NCBI GenBank assembly: GCA_024304855.1 | Contig: JAMWZG010000010.1 | Location: 1 to 35,502, forward strand | DNA: 35,502 nucleotides | Direction: 5' to 3' | Source of the DNA: Paracoccaceae bacterium | GTDB taxonomy: Bacteria; Pseudomonadota; Alphaproteobacteria; Rhodobacterales; Rhodobacteraceae | Shown here: piece after piece, positions 25,041 to 32,555 of the stretch | Numbering within the stretch: the stretch's first letter is position 1 | Layout of the letters: each line of letters opens with the position of its first letter | The notes under the pieces: generated by a model | The model's database searches: none | What the model was told of the DNA's origin: nothing | Seen by the model: only the letters and a program-made list of their open reading frames with translations | Program-made: the position numbers and the translations under genes

Positions 25041-25915
25041 GCGAGGAAGTCTTGCACCTCGCGCGACTGACTTTCCAGCTTTTTGCGCATCTTGGCGAAG
25101 GCGGCGGCTTCCAGTTGGCGCACGCGCTCCTTGGACAGACCCAGTTCCTCACCCAGACTCTCCAAGGTGCGGGGATCGTCGCGCAGCTTGCGCTCTCGCA
25201 CGATGAAACGTTCGCGGTCGTTCAACGCGCCCAATGCCTCGAGCAGCCAATTGCGCAGGGCGGCCGTATCATGCGCGTTTTCGACGATGTCTGCCGCCTG
25301 ATGTCCCTCATCCTCGATCGTGTCGATCCATTCGCGCCCCTCATCCTCGGAGGATTGGGTGGCGTTGAGCGAGAAATCGGAACCGGACAGCCGCCCCTCC
25401 ATCATCTCGACATCGTGCAGGGGCACGCCAATCTCGGTCGAGATCATCTGACGCATCTGGTGGCGATCCAGTTCCTCGCCGCGCGCCTGCGCCTCACGCT
25501 CGAGCCGCGCCTGCACACGGCGCAGGTTGAAGAACAGCGATTTCTGGCTGGAGGTCGATCCGGTCCGCACCATGGACCAGTTGCGCATCACATAATCCTG
25601 AATGCTGGCCTTGATCCACCAGACGGCATAGGTCGAAAAACGCACCCCCCGGTCAGGATCGAATTTGTCGGCGGCCTTCATCAGGCCAAGGCCGGCTTCC
25701 TGGATCAGGTCGTTCATCGGCGCGCCGTAGCGGCGGAACTTGGACGCCATCGAGATCGCCAAGCGCATATAGGCCGTGATCAGGCGATGCAGCGCCGCCT
25801 CATCGCGCTGATCGCGCCAGGCATAGGCGAGGCGCAGTTCGGTCTCGGCATCCAGCAGTTCGGCCTTCATGGCCTTGCGGGACAGGGTCATGTCATTTGG
25901 TGCATCAAGTGCCAT
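25037..25915 (-). CDS. rpoH: RNA polymerase sigma-32 factor, RpoHII type
   Basis: Heat-shock/oxidative-stress sigma factor. The 292-residue protein has region 2 (LITAYMRLAISMASKFRRYG; DLIQEAGLGLMKAADKFDP; FSTYAVWWIKASIQDYV) and region 4 with helix-turn-helix ESLGEELGLSKERVRQLE. After region 2.4 it reads MRNWSMVRTGSTSSQKSLFF, where classical sigma-32 has VKVATTKAQRKLFF; this divergence is what I recall of the RpoHII paralogue, which acts in singlet-oxygen stress in Rhodobacter sphaeroides. ATG 25915 follows GGGGGTG; an in-frame ATG at 25927 is possible. It overlaps the ChaN-like gene as ATGA and is divergent from cobU. Confidence 0.92.
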   Translation of the reverse strand: MALDAPNDMTLSRKAMKAELLDAETELRLAYAWRDQRDEAALHRLITAYMRLAISMASKFRRYGAPMNDLIQEAGLGLMKAADKFDPDRGVRFSTYAVWWIKASIQDYVMRNWSMVRTGSTSSQKSLFFNLRRVQARLEREAQARGEELDRHQMRQMISTEIGVPLHDVEMMEGRLSGSDFSLNATQSSEDEGREWIDTIEDEGHQAADIVENAHDTAALRNWLLEALGALNDRERFIVRERKLRDDPRTLESLGEELGLSKERVRQLEAAAFAKMRKKLESQSREVQDFLA

Positions 25916-25981
25916 TTTCACCCCCATACTGTGGCCCTGAGCAACTTGCGCGCGATGAGCCGTTTTTGTTTGTCTTGCAGT

Positions 25982-26011
25982 TTGATACGCAGGCAAAAAC
26001 GGATCGGATCA
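25982..26011 (-). promoter_or_regulatory. Possible RpoE-type promoter upstream of rpoH
   Basis: On the minus strand TGATCC (26011-26006) is followed after 18 bases by TATCAA (25987-25982). TGATCC is the -35 element I recall for promoters of the RpoE-ChrR singlet-oxygen sigma factor in Rhodobacter, and rpoHII is a reported RpoE target there. The -10 match is only partial. Confidence 0.4.
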
Positions 26012-26028
26012 AAAAACATGAGTCTTGC

Positions 26029-26562
26029 ATGTTACCAAAACTGACGCTGGTTCTTGGCGGGGCGGCTTCGGGCAAAACCGCCTGGGCCGAGGCATTTGTC
26101 CTCGGATCGGGGCACGCGCCGGTCTATCTGGCCACGGCGCAGGCCTGGGACGCGGAAATGCAGGCCAAGATCGCACGCCATCGCTCCATTCGCGGAACGG
26201 GCTGGCAAACCGTCGAAGCCCCGCTGGAGCTTGGCCCTGCGCTGGCCGAGGTCGGGGCTGCGCAGGCGGTGTTGCTTGACTGTGCGACACTCTGGCTCAG
26301 CAATCATCTGCTGGAGGGGCATGACCTGGCCGCAGAAAGTCAGGGCTTGCTGCGCGCGCTGGCCCAATGCGCCGCGCCGGTCGTCGTGGTCAGCAACGAG
26401 GTCGGACAGGGGATCGTGCCCGACAACGCGCTGGCCCGCCAGTTCCGGCAGGCGCAGGGCGAGTTGAACCAACGTATCGCGGCCGAAGCCGGTTTGGTCG
26501 TCGCGGTGATGGCCGGATTGCCAATGGTGCTCAAGGGGCAGTTGCCGGAGGGGGTGCTGTGA
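26029..26562 (+). CDS. cobU: Bifunctional adenosylcobinamide kinase/guanylyltransferase
   Basis: Phosphorylates adenosylcobinamide and transfers GMP to it, forming adenosylcobinamide-GDP for vitamin B12 nucleotide-loop assembly (called CobP in the aerobic pathway). The 177-residue protein has the Walker A motif LVLGGAASGKTAWAE at the N-terminus, VYLATAQAWDAEM with conserved spacing, VLLDCATLWLSN (Walker B-like) and VSNEVGQGIVPDNALARQF, all family signatures. ATG 26029 lacks an obvious ribosome-binding site, but the family N-terminus supports it. The stop overlaps the following phosphatase gene as GTGA. Confidence 0.93.
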   Translation: MLPKLTLVLGGAASGKTAWAEAFVLGSGHAPVYLATAQAWDAEMQAKIARHRSIRGTGWQTVEAPLELGPALAEVGAAQAVLLDCATLWLSNHLLEGHDLAAESQGLLRALAQCAAPVVVVSNEVGQGIVPDNALARQFRQAQGELNQRIAAEAGLVVAVMAGLPMVLKGQLPEGVL

Positions 26563-27131
26563 GCCGTTTCTTCTGGGTGCGGCACGGGCCGACACATGCG
26601 AAATCCATGGTCGGCTGGTCCGATCTGCCGGCCGATCTGTCGGATCACGCGCAGATCGCGCGACTGTCTGCGGCCCTGCCTGCCGATGCGGTGATCATCT
26701 CCTCGGACCTGATCCGTGCCAGCGCGACAGCAGATGCCATCGCGGCGGGGCGTCAGCGCCTGCCGCATGATCCCGACCTGCGCGAAATCCATTTCGGAGA
26801 CTGGGAACTGGCCCGTTTTGACGAGGTGGAGGATCAGGACAGGCTGCGCGCCTATTGGGAGGAGCCGGGCGATGTCCGCCCCCCGGGCGGCGAAAGCTGG
26901 CACGAGGTTTCGGCCCGCGTCACAGGCGCGGTAGATCGGCTGCTGGAGGCGCATCAGGGGCGGGACGTGATCGTGGTCGCACATTTCGGCGTCATCCTGA
27001 CCCAGGTGCAACGGGCTCTTGGGCTGGGCACCTATGAGGCCTTCGGTCACAGGATCGACAATCTCTCTGTCACGGAGATCCACCGGGACGGACCCGGCTG
27101 GCGCGTGATGCGGATCAATCATCTGCACTAG
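26559..27131 (+). CDS. Histidine phosphatase family protein, probably CobC-like
   Basis: A 190-residue phosphoglycerate-mutase-like phosphatase. The catalytic His lies in the N-terminal WVRHGPTH; the acid residue is in LREIHFGDWE, and the second His in VVAHFGVIL. Coupling to cobU by a GTGA overlap suggests it is an alpha-ribazole phosphatase (CobC/CobZ-like role), removing phosphate during cobalamin nucleotide-loop synthesis. Sequence alone does not separate this from other small-molecule histidine phosphatases. Start is GTG 26559, because it places the RHG motif at residues 8-10. Confidence 0.82.
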   Translation: MSRFFWVRHGPTHAKSMVGWSDLPADLSDHAQIARLSAALPADAVIISSDLIRASATADAIAAGRQRLPHDPDLREIHFGDWELARFDEVEDQDRLRAYWEEPGDVRPPGGESWHEVSARVTGAVDRLLEAHQGRDVIVVAHFGVILTQVQRALGLGTYEAFGHRIDNLSVTEIHRDGPGWRVMRINHLH

Positions 27132-27156
27132 CGGCTTCAGCAGCGACCGTCTGGAT

Positions 27157-27179
27157 GGATATTTGCAGCAAGAAGAAGC
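27157..27179 (+). repeat. Dispersed 23-bp extragenic repeat, copy 2
   Basis: GGATATTTG, two variable bases, then GCAAGAAGAAGC; 21 of 23 bases match the copy at 90-112. It lies 26 bp after the stop of the cobalamin phosphatase gene and 74 bp before comM, in the same orientation relative to the upstream gene as copy 1. Confidence 0.6.
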
Positions 27180-27192
27180 CGCGAGGGGCGCG

Positions 27193-27230
27193 TTAACCAA
27201 TCTGAAAGGAAAAGTGCCTAGCCCTTAACT
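27193..27230 (+). promoter_or_regulatory. TTAAC elements upstream of comM (possible CtrA sites)
   Basis: TTAACC (27193-27198) and TTAACT (27225-27230) lie 55 and 23 bp before the comM ATG. CtrA binds TTAA-containing motifs in alphaproteobacteria, and comM is reported as CtrA-controlled in Rhodobacter capsulatus. The two elements are 28 bp apart, so they are half-sites and not one canonical TTAA-N7-TTAA box. Confidence 0.35.
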
Positions 27231-27252
27231 TTGGTTCAGGGTGGGTTCACAG

Positions 27253-28767
27253 ATGGTAGCGCGCGCCTATACGGTGGCTTTTGAGGGTGTCTCGGCCCGC
27301 ACGGTCGAGGTGCAATGCGCCGTGACCCCGGGCTTGCCCGCCTTTGCCGTGGTGGGTCTGCCCGACAAGGCCGTGAGCGAGGCGCGCGACAGGGTGCGCG
27401 CCGCCTTGAGCGCGATGGGCATCGCGCTGCCCAGCAAGCGGATCACGGTGAACCTGTCGCCTGCGGATCTGCCCAAGGAGGGCAGTCATTTTGACCTGCC
27501 GATTGCGCTGGCCCTTCTGGCGGCGCTGGAAATCGTGCCCCCGGATGCGGTGGAGCGCACGACGGCCCTGGGGGAGTTGTCGCTGGACGGCTCTCTGATC
27601 GGTGTGCTTGGCGCGTTACCTGCGGCGATGGCCGCGGCGGAAGAGGAGCGGACGCTGCTGTGTCCCCGCGCCTCGGGGGCGGAGGCGGCATGGGTCGGTG
27701 CCTGCGAGGTGATCGCGGCAGCCTCGCTGATGGAAGTGGTGCGGCATTATACGGGGCAGGCACCGATTGCCCCGGCGGAACCGGGTGAGGTGATCGGTGT
27801 CGCGGGCGGCCGCTGTCTGCGCGATGTCAAGGGACAGGAGCGGGCCAAGCGCGCGCTGGAGATCGCGGCGGCGGGACGGCATCATCTTTTGCTTCTGGGC
27901 ACGCCCGGATCGGGCAAGTCGATGCTGGCGGCGCGCATTCCGGGTATCCTGCCCCCCCTGACCGCAGGAGAGGCACTGGAAACCTCGATGATCCATTCGC
28001 TTGCCGGGCTGCTGGACGAGGGCGGGATCTCGCGGGCGCGCCCGTTTCGCGAGCCGCATCATACGGCCTCGATGGCGGCGATTGTCGGCGGCGGGCGCAG
28101 TGCGAAGCCCGGCGAGATCAGTTTGGCCCATAACGGTGTTCTGTTCATGGACGAATTCCCCGAGTTTCCGCGTGGTGTGCTGGAAACCCTGCGGCAGCCG
28201 ATCGAAACAGGTGAGGTGATGGTGGCGCGGGCCAATGCCCATGTGCGCTATCCCTGCCGGTTCATGCTGGTTGCGGCGGCAAACCCCTGCAAATGCGGCT
28301 ATCTGACCGATCCTGCCCGCGCCTGCACCCGCGCGCCGCTGTGCGGCGAGGATTATATGGGTCGGATCAGCGGACCGCTCATGGACCGTTTCGATCTGCG
28401 CATCGAGGTGCCCCCGGTGGCCTATACCGACCTCGACCTGCCAGCGTCGGGCGATACGTCTGCCCAGGTGGCGGCACGGGTGGCGGCGGCGCGGGCGGTG
28501 CAGGCCGCGCGCTTTGCCGAGGTCGAGGGGATGCAGCTGAATGCCGACGCGGAGGGGGCCGTTCTGGACCGCATCGCCCTGCCCGATGCGGCCGGCCGCG
28601 CACTTCTGGGCAAGGTTGCCGAGCGTTTCGGCCTGACGGCGCGCGGCTATCACCGGGTGCTGCGGGTGGCGCGCACCATTGCCGATCTGGACGGCAGCGA
28701 TAGGGTCATGAGCGACCATGTGGCCGAAGCGGTGAGCTATCGGCTGGTGGGCGTCAAGGAGACCTAG
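27253..28767 (+). CDS. comM: ComM/YifB family AAA ATPase (Mg-chelatase-like)
   Basis: Hexameric branch-migration helicase that extends recombination of incoming single-stranded DNA during natural transformation; in Rhodobacter it is required to receive gene-transfer-agent DNA. The 504 residues are full length. The N-terminal ChlI domain contains AVTPGLPAFAVVGLPDKAV. Walker A is LLLGTPGSGKSML at about residues 210-222, Walker B is NGVLFMDEFPEF, and the sensor region is AAANPCKCGY with conserved cysteines. The C-terminal Mg-chelatase domain includes ARGYHRVLRVARTIADL. ATG 27253 is preferred to GTG 27241 by the family N-terminus VARAYTVAFEGV. Confidence 0.94.
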   Translation: MVARAYTVAFEGVSARTVEVQCAVTPGLPAFAVVGLPDKAVSEARDRVRAALSAMGIALPSKRITVNLSPADLPKEGSHFDLPIALALLAALEIVPPDAVERTTALGELSLDGSLIGVLGALPAAMAAAEEERTLLCPRASGAEAAWVGACEVIAAASLMEVVRHYTGQAPIAPAEPGEVIGVAGGRCLRDVKGQERAKRALEIAAAGRHHLLLLGTPGSGKSMLAARIPGILPPLTAGEALETSMIHSLAGLLDEGGISRARPFREPHHTASMAAIVGGGRSAKPGEISLAHNGVLFMDEFPEFPRGVLETLRQPIETGEVMVARANAHVRYPCRFMLVAAANPCKCGYLTDPARACTRAPLCGEDYMGRISGPLMDRFDLRIEVPPVAYTDLDLPASGDTSAQVAARVAAARAVQAARFAEVEGMQLNADAEGAVLDRIALPDAAGRALLGKVAERFGLTARGYHRVLRVARTIADLDGSDRVMSDHVAEAVSYRLVGVKET

Positions 28768-28830
28768 CGGCGGCACCCCGCGAGCGCATCACCAGCCAAG
28801 CAGCGGCGATGCAGGGCGCCGCCTGACAGA

Positions 28831-29766
28831 TCAGCTACGGCGCGCCTCGATCCGCTCCCAGATCCGGGCGGCGATGTTGACACTGTCGAACCGTTCCAGC
28901 TCCTGAATGCCGGTCGGTGAGGTGACGTTGATCTCGGTCAGCCAGTCGCCGATCACGTCGATCCCGACGAAAACCTGTCCCTTCTCGCGCAGAACCGGGC
29001 CGATGCGGGCGCAAATCTCGCGGTCACGGTCGGTCAGGCCGACCTTTTCAGGCCGCCCGCCGACATGCATGTTCGAGCGCGTCTCACCGGCGGCGGGCAC
29101 GCGGTTGATCGCGCCGACCGCCTCGCCATCGACAAGAATGACGCGTTTGTCGCCCTGAGTCACGGCGGGGAGGTATTTCTGCACGATCAGCGGCTCGCGG
29201 CTGAATCCGGTAAAAAGCTCGTGCAAGGATGACAGGTTGCGATCATCGGCCGTCAGACGGAAGACGCCCGCACCGCCATTGCCGTAAAGCGGCTTGAGGA
29301 TGACATCTCCATGCTTGTCCTTGAAAGACCGGATCGTGGCAAGATCACGCGCAATCGTCGTGGGTGGCGTCAGGTCGGGGAAATTGAGCACGAGAAGTTT
29401 CTCAGGCGAGTTGCGAACCCAGAACGGGTCATTCACGACCAGCGTTTTCGGATGGATACGGTCCAGCAGATGCGTCGTCGTGATGTAGAACATGTCGAAA
29501 GGGGGGTCTTGCCGCAGCCAGACGACATCGAAATCCGCAAGATCGACTTCAACCTCGGTGCCAAGTGCGTAGTGATCCCCTTGAACCCGCTGCACGGTCA
29601 CAGGCCAGCCGCGCGCTGTGACACGCCCCTCCTGATAGGCAAGGCGGTCAGGGGTGTAGTAAAAAAGCGAGTGCCCTCGGGCCTGCGCCTCTTCCATCAG
29701 GCGGAAAGTGCTGTCGGCGTTGATGTTGATCGGCCCGATCGGGTCCATCTGAAAGGCGATTTTCAT
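28831..29766 (-). CDS. gshB: Glutathione synthase
   Basis: Joins gamma-glutamylcysteine to glycine with ATP, the last step of glutathione synthesis. The 311-residue ATP-grasp enzyme matches the usual length (about 315). Typical segments are [48 protein letters not shown] (the glycine-rich ATP lid) and the C-terminal [13 protein letters not shown], which binds substrate and metal. ATG 29766 has AGGGGAG upstream. It is downstream of yraN and rsmI on the same strand with a 113-bp gap, an order conserved in alphaproteobacteria, and converges with comM. Confidence 0.96.
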   Translation of the reverse strand: MKIAFQMDPIGPININADSTFRLMEEAQARGHSLFYYTPDRLAYQEGRVTARGWPVTVQRVQGDHYALGTEVEVDLADFDVVWLRQDPPFDMFYITTTHLLDRIHPKTLVVNDPFWVRNSPEKLLVLNFPDLTPPTTIARDLATIRSFKDKHGDVILKPLYGNGGAGVFRLTADDRNLSSLHELFTGFSREPLIVQKYLPAVTQGDKRVILVDGEAVGAINRVPAAGETRSNMHVGGRPEKVGLTDRDREICARIGPVLREKGQVFVGIDVIGDWLTEINVTSPTGIQELERFDSVNIAARIWERIEARRS

Positions 29767-29879
29767 GTCCGGCTCCCCTGAGGATAGAGCCTTTACATGG
29801 CGCATGGGCGGGGCCGAGACAATGCGAAATCAAAAGAAGGGGGGCGGAACCCGGGGGCAGTGATCTGCGGGAGCGCGGT

Positions 29880-30350
29880 TCAGTCACCCTCTCCAAAGGC
29901 ATTCTCAAGGATGCTGATCGCGCCTTGATCGTTCACCATGGCCAGATCGAGACGGGCCGGTGTCAACTGGCCGGCTGCCCTTTCGCCCAGAAACTCGGAG
30001 GCGGCCGACATGATACGGCGTCGCTGAGCCGGGCCGAGTGACAAGATGGCTGCATCAAAACTGCGGCTTTTCTTGACCTCGACAAAGATTACCGCGTCAC
30101 CATCCGCAAGGATCAGGTCAATCTCAGCGCAAGAGCCGCGCCAACGCCGGGCCAGAACCGTCAAACCACGCGATGTGTAGTCACGGGCAACACTGTCTTC
30201 TGCGGCCAGACCAGAGAGATAGGCGGTGCGTCCACGGCTCTGGCGGTTACGGCTGACCTGAGGCGACGGACCGTCTGCGGGGAAGGTCAACGGCAGGCAG
30301 CCCTGAACATGTGCCGCAATCGCACCACGCGGATCGAACCAAGCTGTCAT
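29880..30350 (-). CDS. yraN: UPF0102 family protein YraN
   Basis: A 156-residue protein with a restriction-endonuclease-like fold. The nuclease-type core is visible: AEDSVARDY, then CAEIDLILADGDAVIFVEVKK, containing the D...ExK pattern. Function is not established in the family, although its fold suggests DNA or RNA binding. About 35 residues precede the usual start of the domain; no internal start codon is available, and the ATG overlaps the rsmI stop as ATGA, so the longer form is probably real. The rsmI-yraN pair beside an LpoA-like gene matches the E. coli yraL-yraM-yraN cluster. Confidence 0.88.
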   Translation of the reverse strand: MTAWFDPRGAIAAHVQGCLPLTFPADGPSPQVSRNRQSRGRTAYLSGLAAEDSVARDYTSRGLTVLARRWRGSCAEIDLILADGDAVIFVEVKKSRSFDAAILSLGPAQRRRIMSAASEFLGERAAGQLTPARLDLAMVNDQGAISILENAFGEGD

Positions 30351-31210
30351 TCATCCTGCTCCATCTTCAACGCCATCTGATAGACCTGTCGTCGCGCAAG
30401 TCCGGTTCTGGCGGCGACGGCATCTGCCGCATCGCGCACCGTCATTCCCGTCAGCGCCTCTCTCAGCAATGTTTCTAAATCCGAATCATGAATATTCTCC
30501 GAAGATTTCCGCTCGATCAGGACCACGATCTCGCCTTTCAGGCTGCGGTCGGCGCATATCGTGGTCAGTTCTGCAAGGGTTCCGCCCAGCACTTCCTCGA
30601 ATTTCTTGGTCAGTTCGCGGCAGATTGCGGCGCGACGGTCCGGGCCCAGCACTTCGGCTGCATCGCGCATCATCGCGGCGATCCGCTTGGGTGATTCGTA
30701 AAACACAAGCGTTCCGGGGATCTCGGCATAGCGGCGCAGGGCGGTTTTTCGCTGACCGCTGGCATTTGGCAGAAAGCCTGCGAAAAAGAACCGATCCGTG
30801 GGCAGCCCGCCGACGGTCAGGGCCGTCACGACCGCCGAAGGTCCGGGGGCAGCAACCACGGTGTAGCCTGCCGCTCGCGCCTCTCGGGCCAGATCGAACC
30901 CGGGGTCGGCGATCATCGGCGTGCCCGCCTCGGACGCATAGGCCAGCGTCAGACCCTGTTCCAGCAAGCCCATCAGACGCGGGCGCATCTGTGCCCCGTT
31001 ATGGTCGTGATAGGCCATAACCTGACGTTCGCCCAAGGGGATGCCGTGAATTTCCATCAGTTTGCGCAGGGTGCGCGTGTCCTCGGCAACCAGAACATCG
31101 GCGCTGGCCAGGATGTCGAGCGCGCGCAGCGTGATGTCGCGCGCCGTGCCAATCGGCGTGGCCACAAGATACAGTCCGGGGTTCAGTTTGATGGCTTTCG
31201 GATTCAACAC
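30347..31210 (-). CDS. rsmI: 16S rRNA (cytidine(1402)-2'-O)-methyltransferase RsmI
   Basis: SAM-dependent enzyme of the tetrapyrrole-methylase fold that 2'-O-methylates C1402 in the decoding centre of 16S rRNA. The 287-residue protein has the N-terminal GLYLVATPIGTARDITLRA, then VLVAEDTRTLRKL, ASEAGTPMIADPG, VVAAPGPSAVVTAL and FFAGFLP, all family signatures. The start is GTG 31210, with GGGAGGG 4 bases upstream. It is coupled to yraN by ATGA and divergent from the LpoA-like gene across 85 bp. Confidence 0.96.
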   Translation of the reverse strand: MLNPKAIKLNPGLYLVATPIGTARDITLRALDILASADVLVAEDTRTLRKLMEIHGIPLGERQVMAYHDHNGAQMRPRLMGLLEQGLTLAYASEAGTPMIADPGFDLAREARAAGYTVVAAPGPSAVVTALTVGGLPTDRFFFAGFLPNASGQRKTALRRYAEIPGTLVFYESPKRIAAMMRDAAEVLGPDRRAAICRELTKKFEEVLGGTLAELTTICADRSLKGEIVVLIERKSSENIHDSDLETLLREALTGMTVRDAADAVAARTGLARRQVYQMALKMEQDE

Positions 31211-31238
31211 TGGACCCTCCCTCTGGGGTGTCTATTAT
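31211..31238 (+). promoter_or_regulatory. Candidate promoter of the LpoA-like gene
   Basis: TGGACC (31211-31216) and TATTAT (31233-31238) are 16 bp apart, matching 4/6 and 5/6 of consensus, with a 5' leader of about 50 bases before ATG 31296. The reverse strand of the same bases reads GATAAT (31239-31234), a possible -10 for the divergent rsmI, though without a clear -35. Confidence 0.45.
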
Positions 31239-31295
31239 CCCCGACATGTGCCGGTGACGCAGATCACAGCCATTGTCGAGGGAGAAGTAGCCACC

Positions 31296-32555
31296 ATGTT
31301 TGCCTTTCTGTCACCTGCCCGCAACCCGCTGCGCCCGGCGCTGTCCGTGCTGCGCGAGACTGTCGGTGCCGCATCCCGCGCCCTGAGCCAGTGGAGCCAG
31401 CCTGCCCGGCGTGGCGCCCTGATGGTTGCCGCGATGGGGGCTTTGGCGGCCTGCGAACCCATCGACACGTCCTTGGGGCCATCCGGTCCCGCCATCAATA
31501 CAGCGGCCCCGGTTCCTGTTGCCCTTCTGGTGCCGCGTGGATCGGGCAATGCCAGCGACGAGGTGCTGGCCCGCGCGCTTGAGAACGCGGCGCGTCTGGC
31601 GATTGCCGATCTGGGCGATGTGGCGATTGATCTGCGGGTCTATGGGACCGCGGGTTCTGCCGCGACGGCGCAGCAGGTCGCGCTTCAGGCGGTGGCGGAT
31701 GGGGCCAAGATCATCCTCGGCCCGGTCTATGGCGAGAATGCCAATGCGGCGGCGGTGGCCGTTGCCTCAAGCGGGGTCAACGTGCTGGCGTTTTCGAACA
31801 ATACCTCGATTGCGGGGGGGAACCTTTTCATTCTGGGCCCGACCTTCGACAATACCGCTGAGCGTCTGGCAAGCTATGCCGTGCGGCAAGGCAAGGGGCG
31901 CACCGTTGTGGTCTATTCCGAGGATGTCTCGGGACGGGCCGGGCGGGCGGCTGTTGAGGCCGCGCTGTCGCGCAGCGGCGGCACCTCTGTCGGGGCCATC
32001 GGGCATGAATTCTCGCAGAACGGGGTGGTTCAGGCGATTCCGCAGATCGTTAATGCGGTGCGCAGCGGATCGGCGGATTCGGTCTTCATGACCGCCGATA
32101 CGGCCGGCGCCCTGCCCCTTTTGACGCAGCTTCTGCCCGAGGCAGGGGTGTCCCCCGCGACGACCCAGTATATCGGCCTGACGCGTTGGGATATTCCCAG
32201 CCAGACCACAGAACTGCCGGGTGTTCAGGGCGGCTGGTTCGCGCTGCCCGATCCCGAGATGTCGGCCCGCTTCCGTGGCCGCTATGAGGCAGCCTATGGC
32301 GAGAGCCCCCATCCGATCGGTGGGTTGGCCTATGACGGGATTGCCGCAATCGGCGCTTTGATCAGCGCAGGTCGCAGCGACGCCCTGAGCCGGGCGTCCC
32401 TGACCCAGAGCGCCGGATTTCAGGGTGTGAACGGCATTTTCCGGCTGCGTCCCGATGGAACCAACGAGCGCGGGCTGGCCGTGGCCCAGATCCGCGACAG
32501 ACAGGTGGTTGTGATTGACCCTGCCCCAAGAGCCTTTGGTGGCGCCGGATTCTGA
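31296..32555 (+). CDS. Penicillin-binding protein activator, LpoA-like lipoprotein
   Basis: A 419-residue outer-membrane-type lipoprotein. The N-terminus is long (about 50 residues) before the lipobox LAAC (in MVAAMGALAACEP), where Cys would be acylated. The mature part has the periplasmic-binding-protein type I fold: VALLVPRGSGNASDE, ILGPVYGENANAAA, VLAFSNNTSIAGGN and TVVVYSEDVSGRAGR. In E. coli LpoA activates the wall synthase PBP1a; here the assignment follows the family and the position beside rsmI and yraN. Its end overlaps the putative glnD start by 41 bases. Confidence 0.85.
   Translation: MFAFLSPARNPLRPALSVLRETVGAASRALSQWSQPARRGALMVAAMGALAACEPIDTSLGPSGPAINTAAPVPVALLVPRGSGNASDEVLARALENAARLAIADLGDVAIDLRVYGTAGSAATAQQVALQAVADGAKIILGPVYGENANAAAVAVASSGVNVLAFSNNTSIAGGNLFILGPTFDNTAERLASYAVRQGKGRTVVVYSEDVSGRAGRAAVEAALSRSGGTSVGAIGHEFSQNGVVQAIPQIVNAVRSGSADSVFMTADTAGALPLLTQLLPEAGVSPATTQYIGLTRWDIPSQTTELPGVQGGWFALPDPEMSARFRGRYEAAYGESPHPIGGLAYDGIAAIGALISAGRSDALSRASLTQSAGFQGVNGIFRLRPDGTNERGLAVAQIRDRQVVVIDPAPRAFGGAGF

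Noticed and set aside
28768..28830. Terminator between the convergent comM and gshB genes
   Set aside because: Several short GC-rich inverted repeats can be drawn, but none has a stable stem with a T-tract, and one arm would lie inside gshB.
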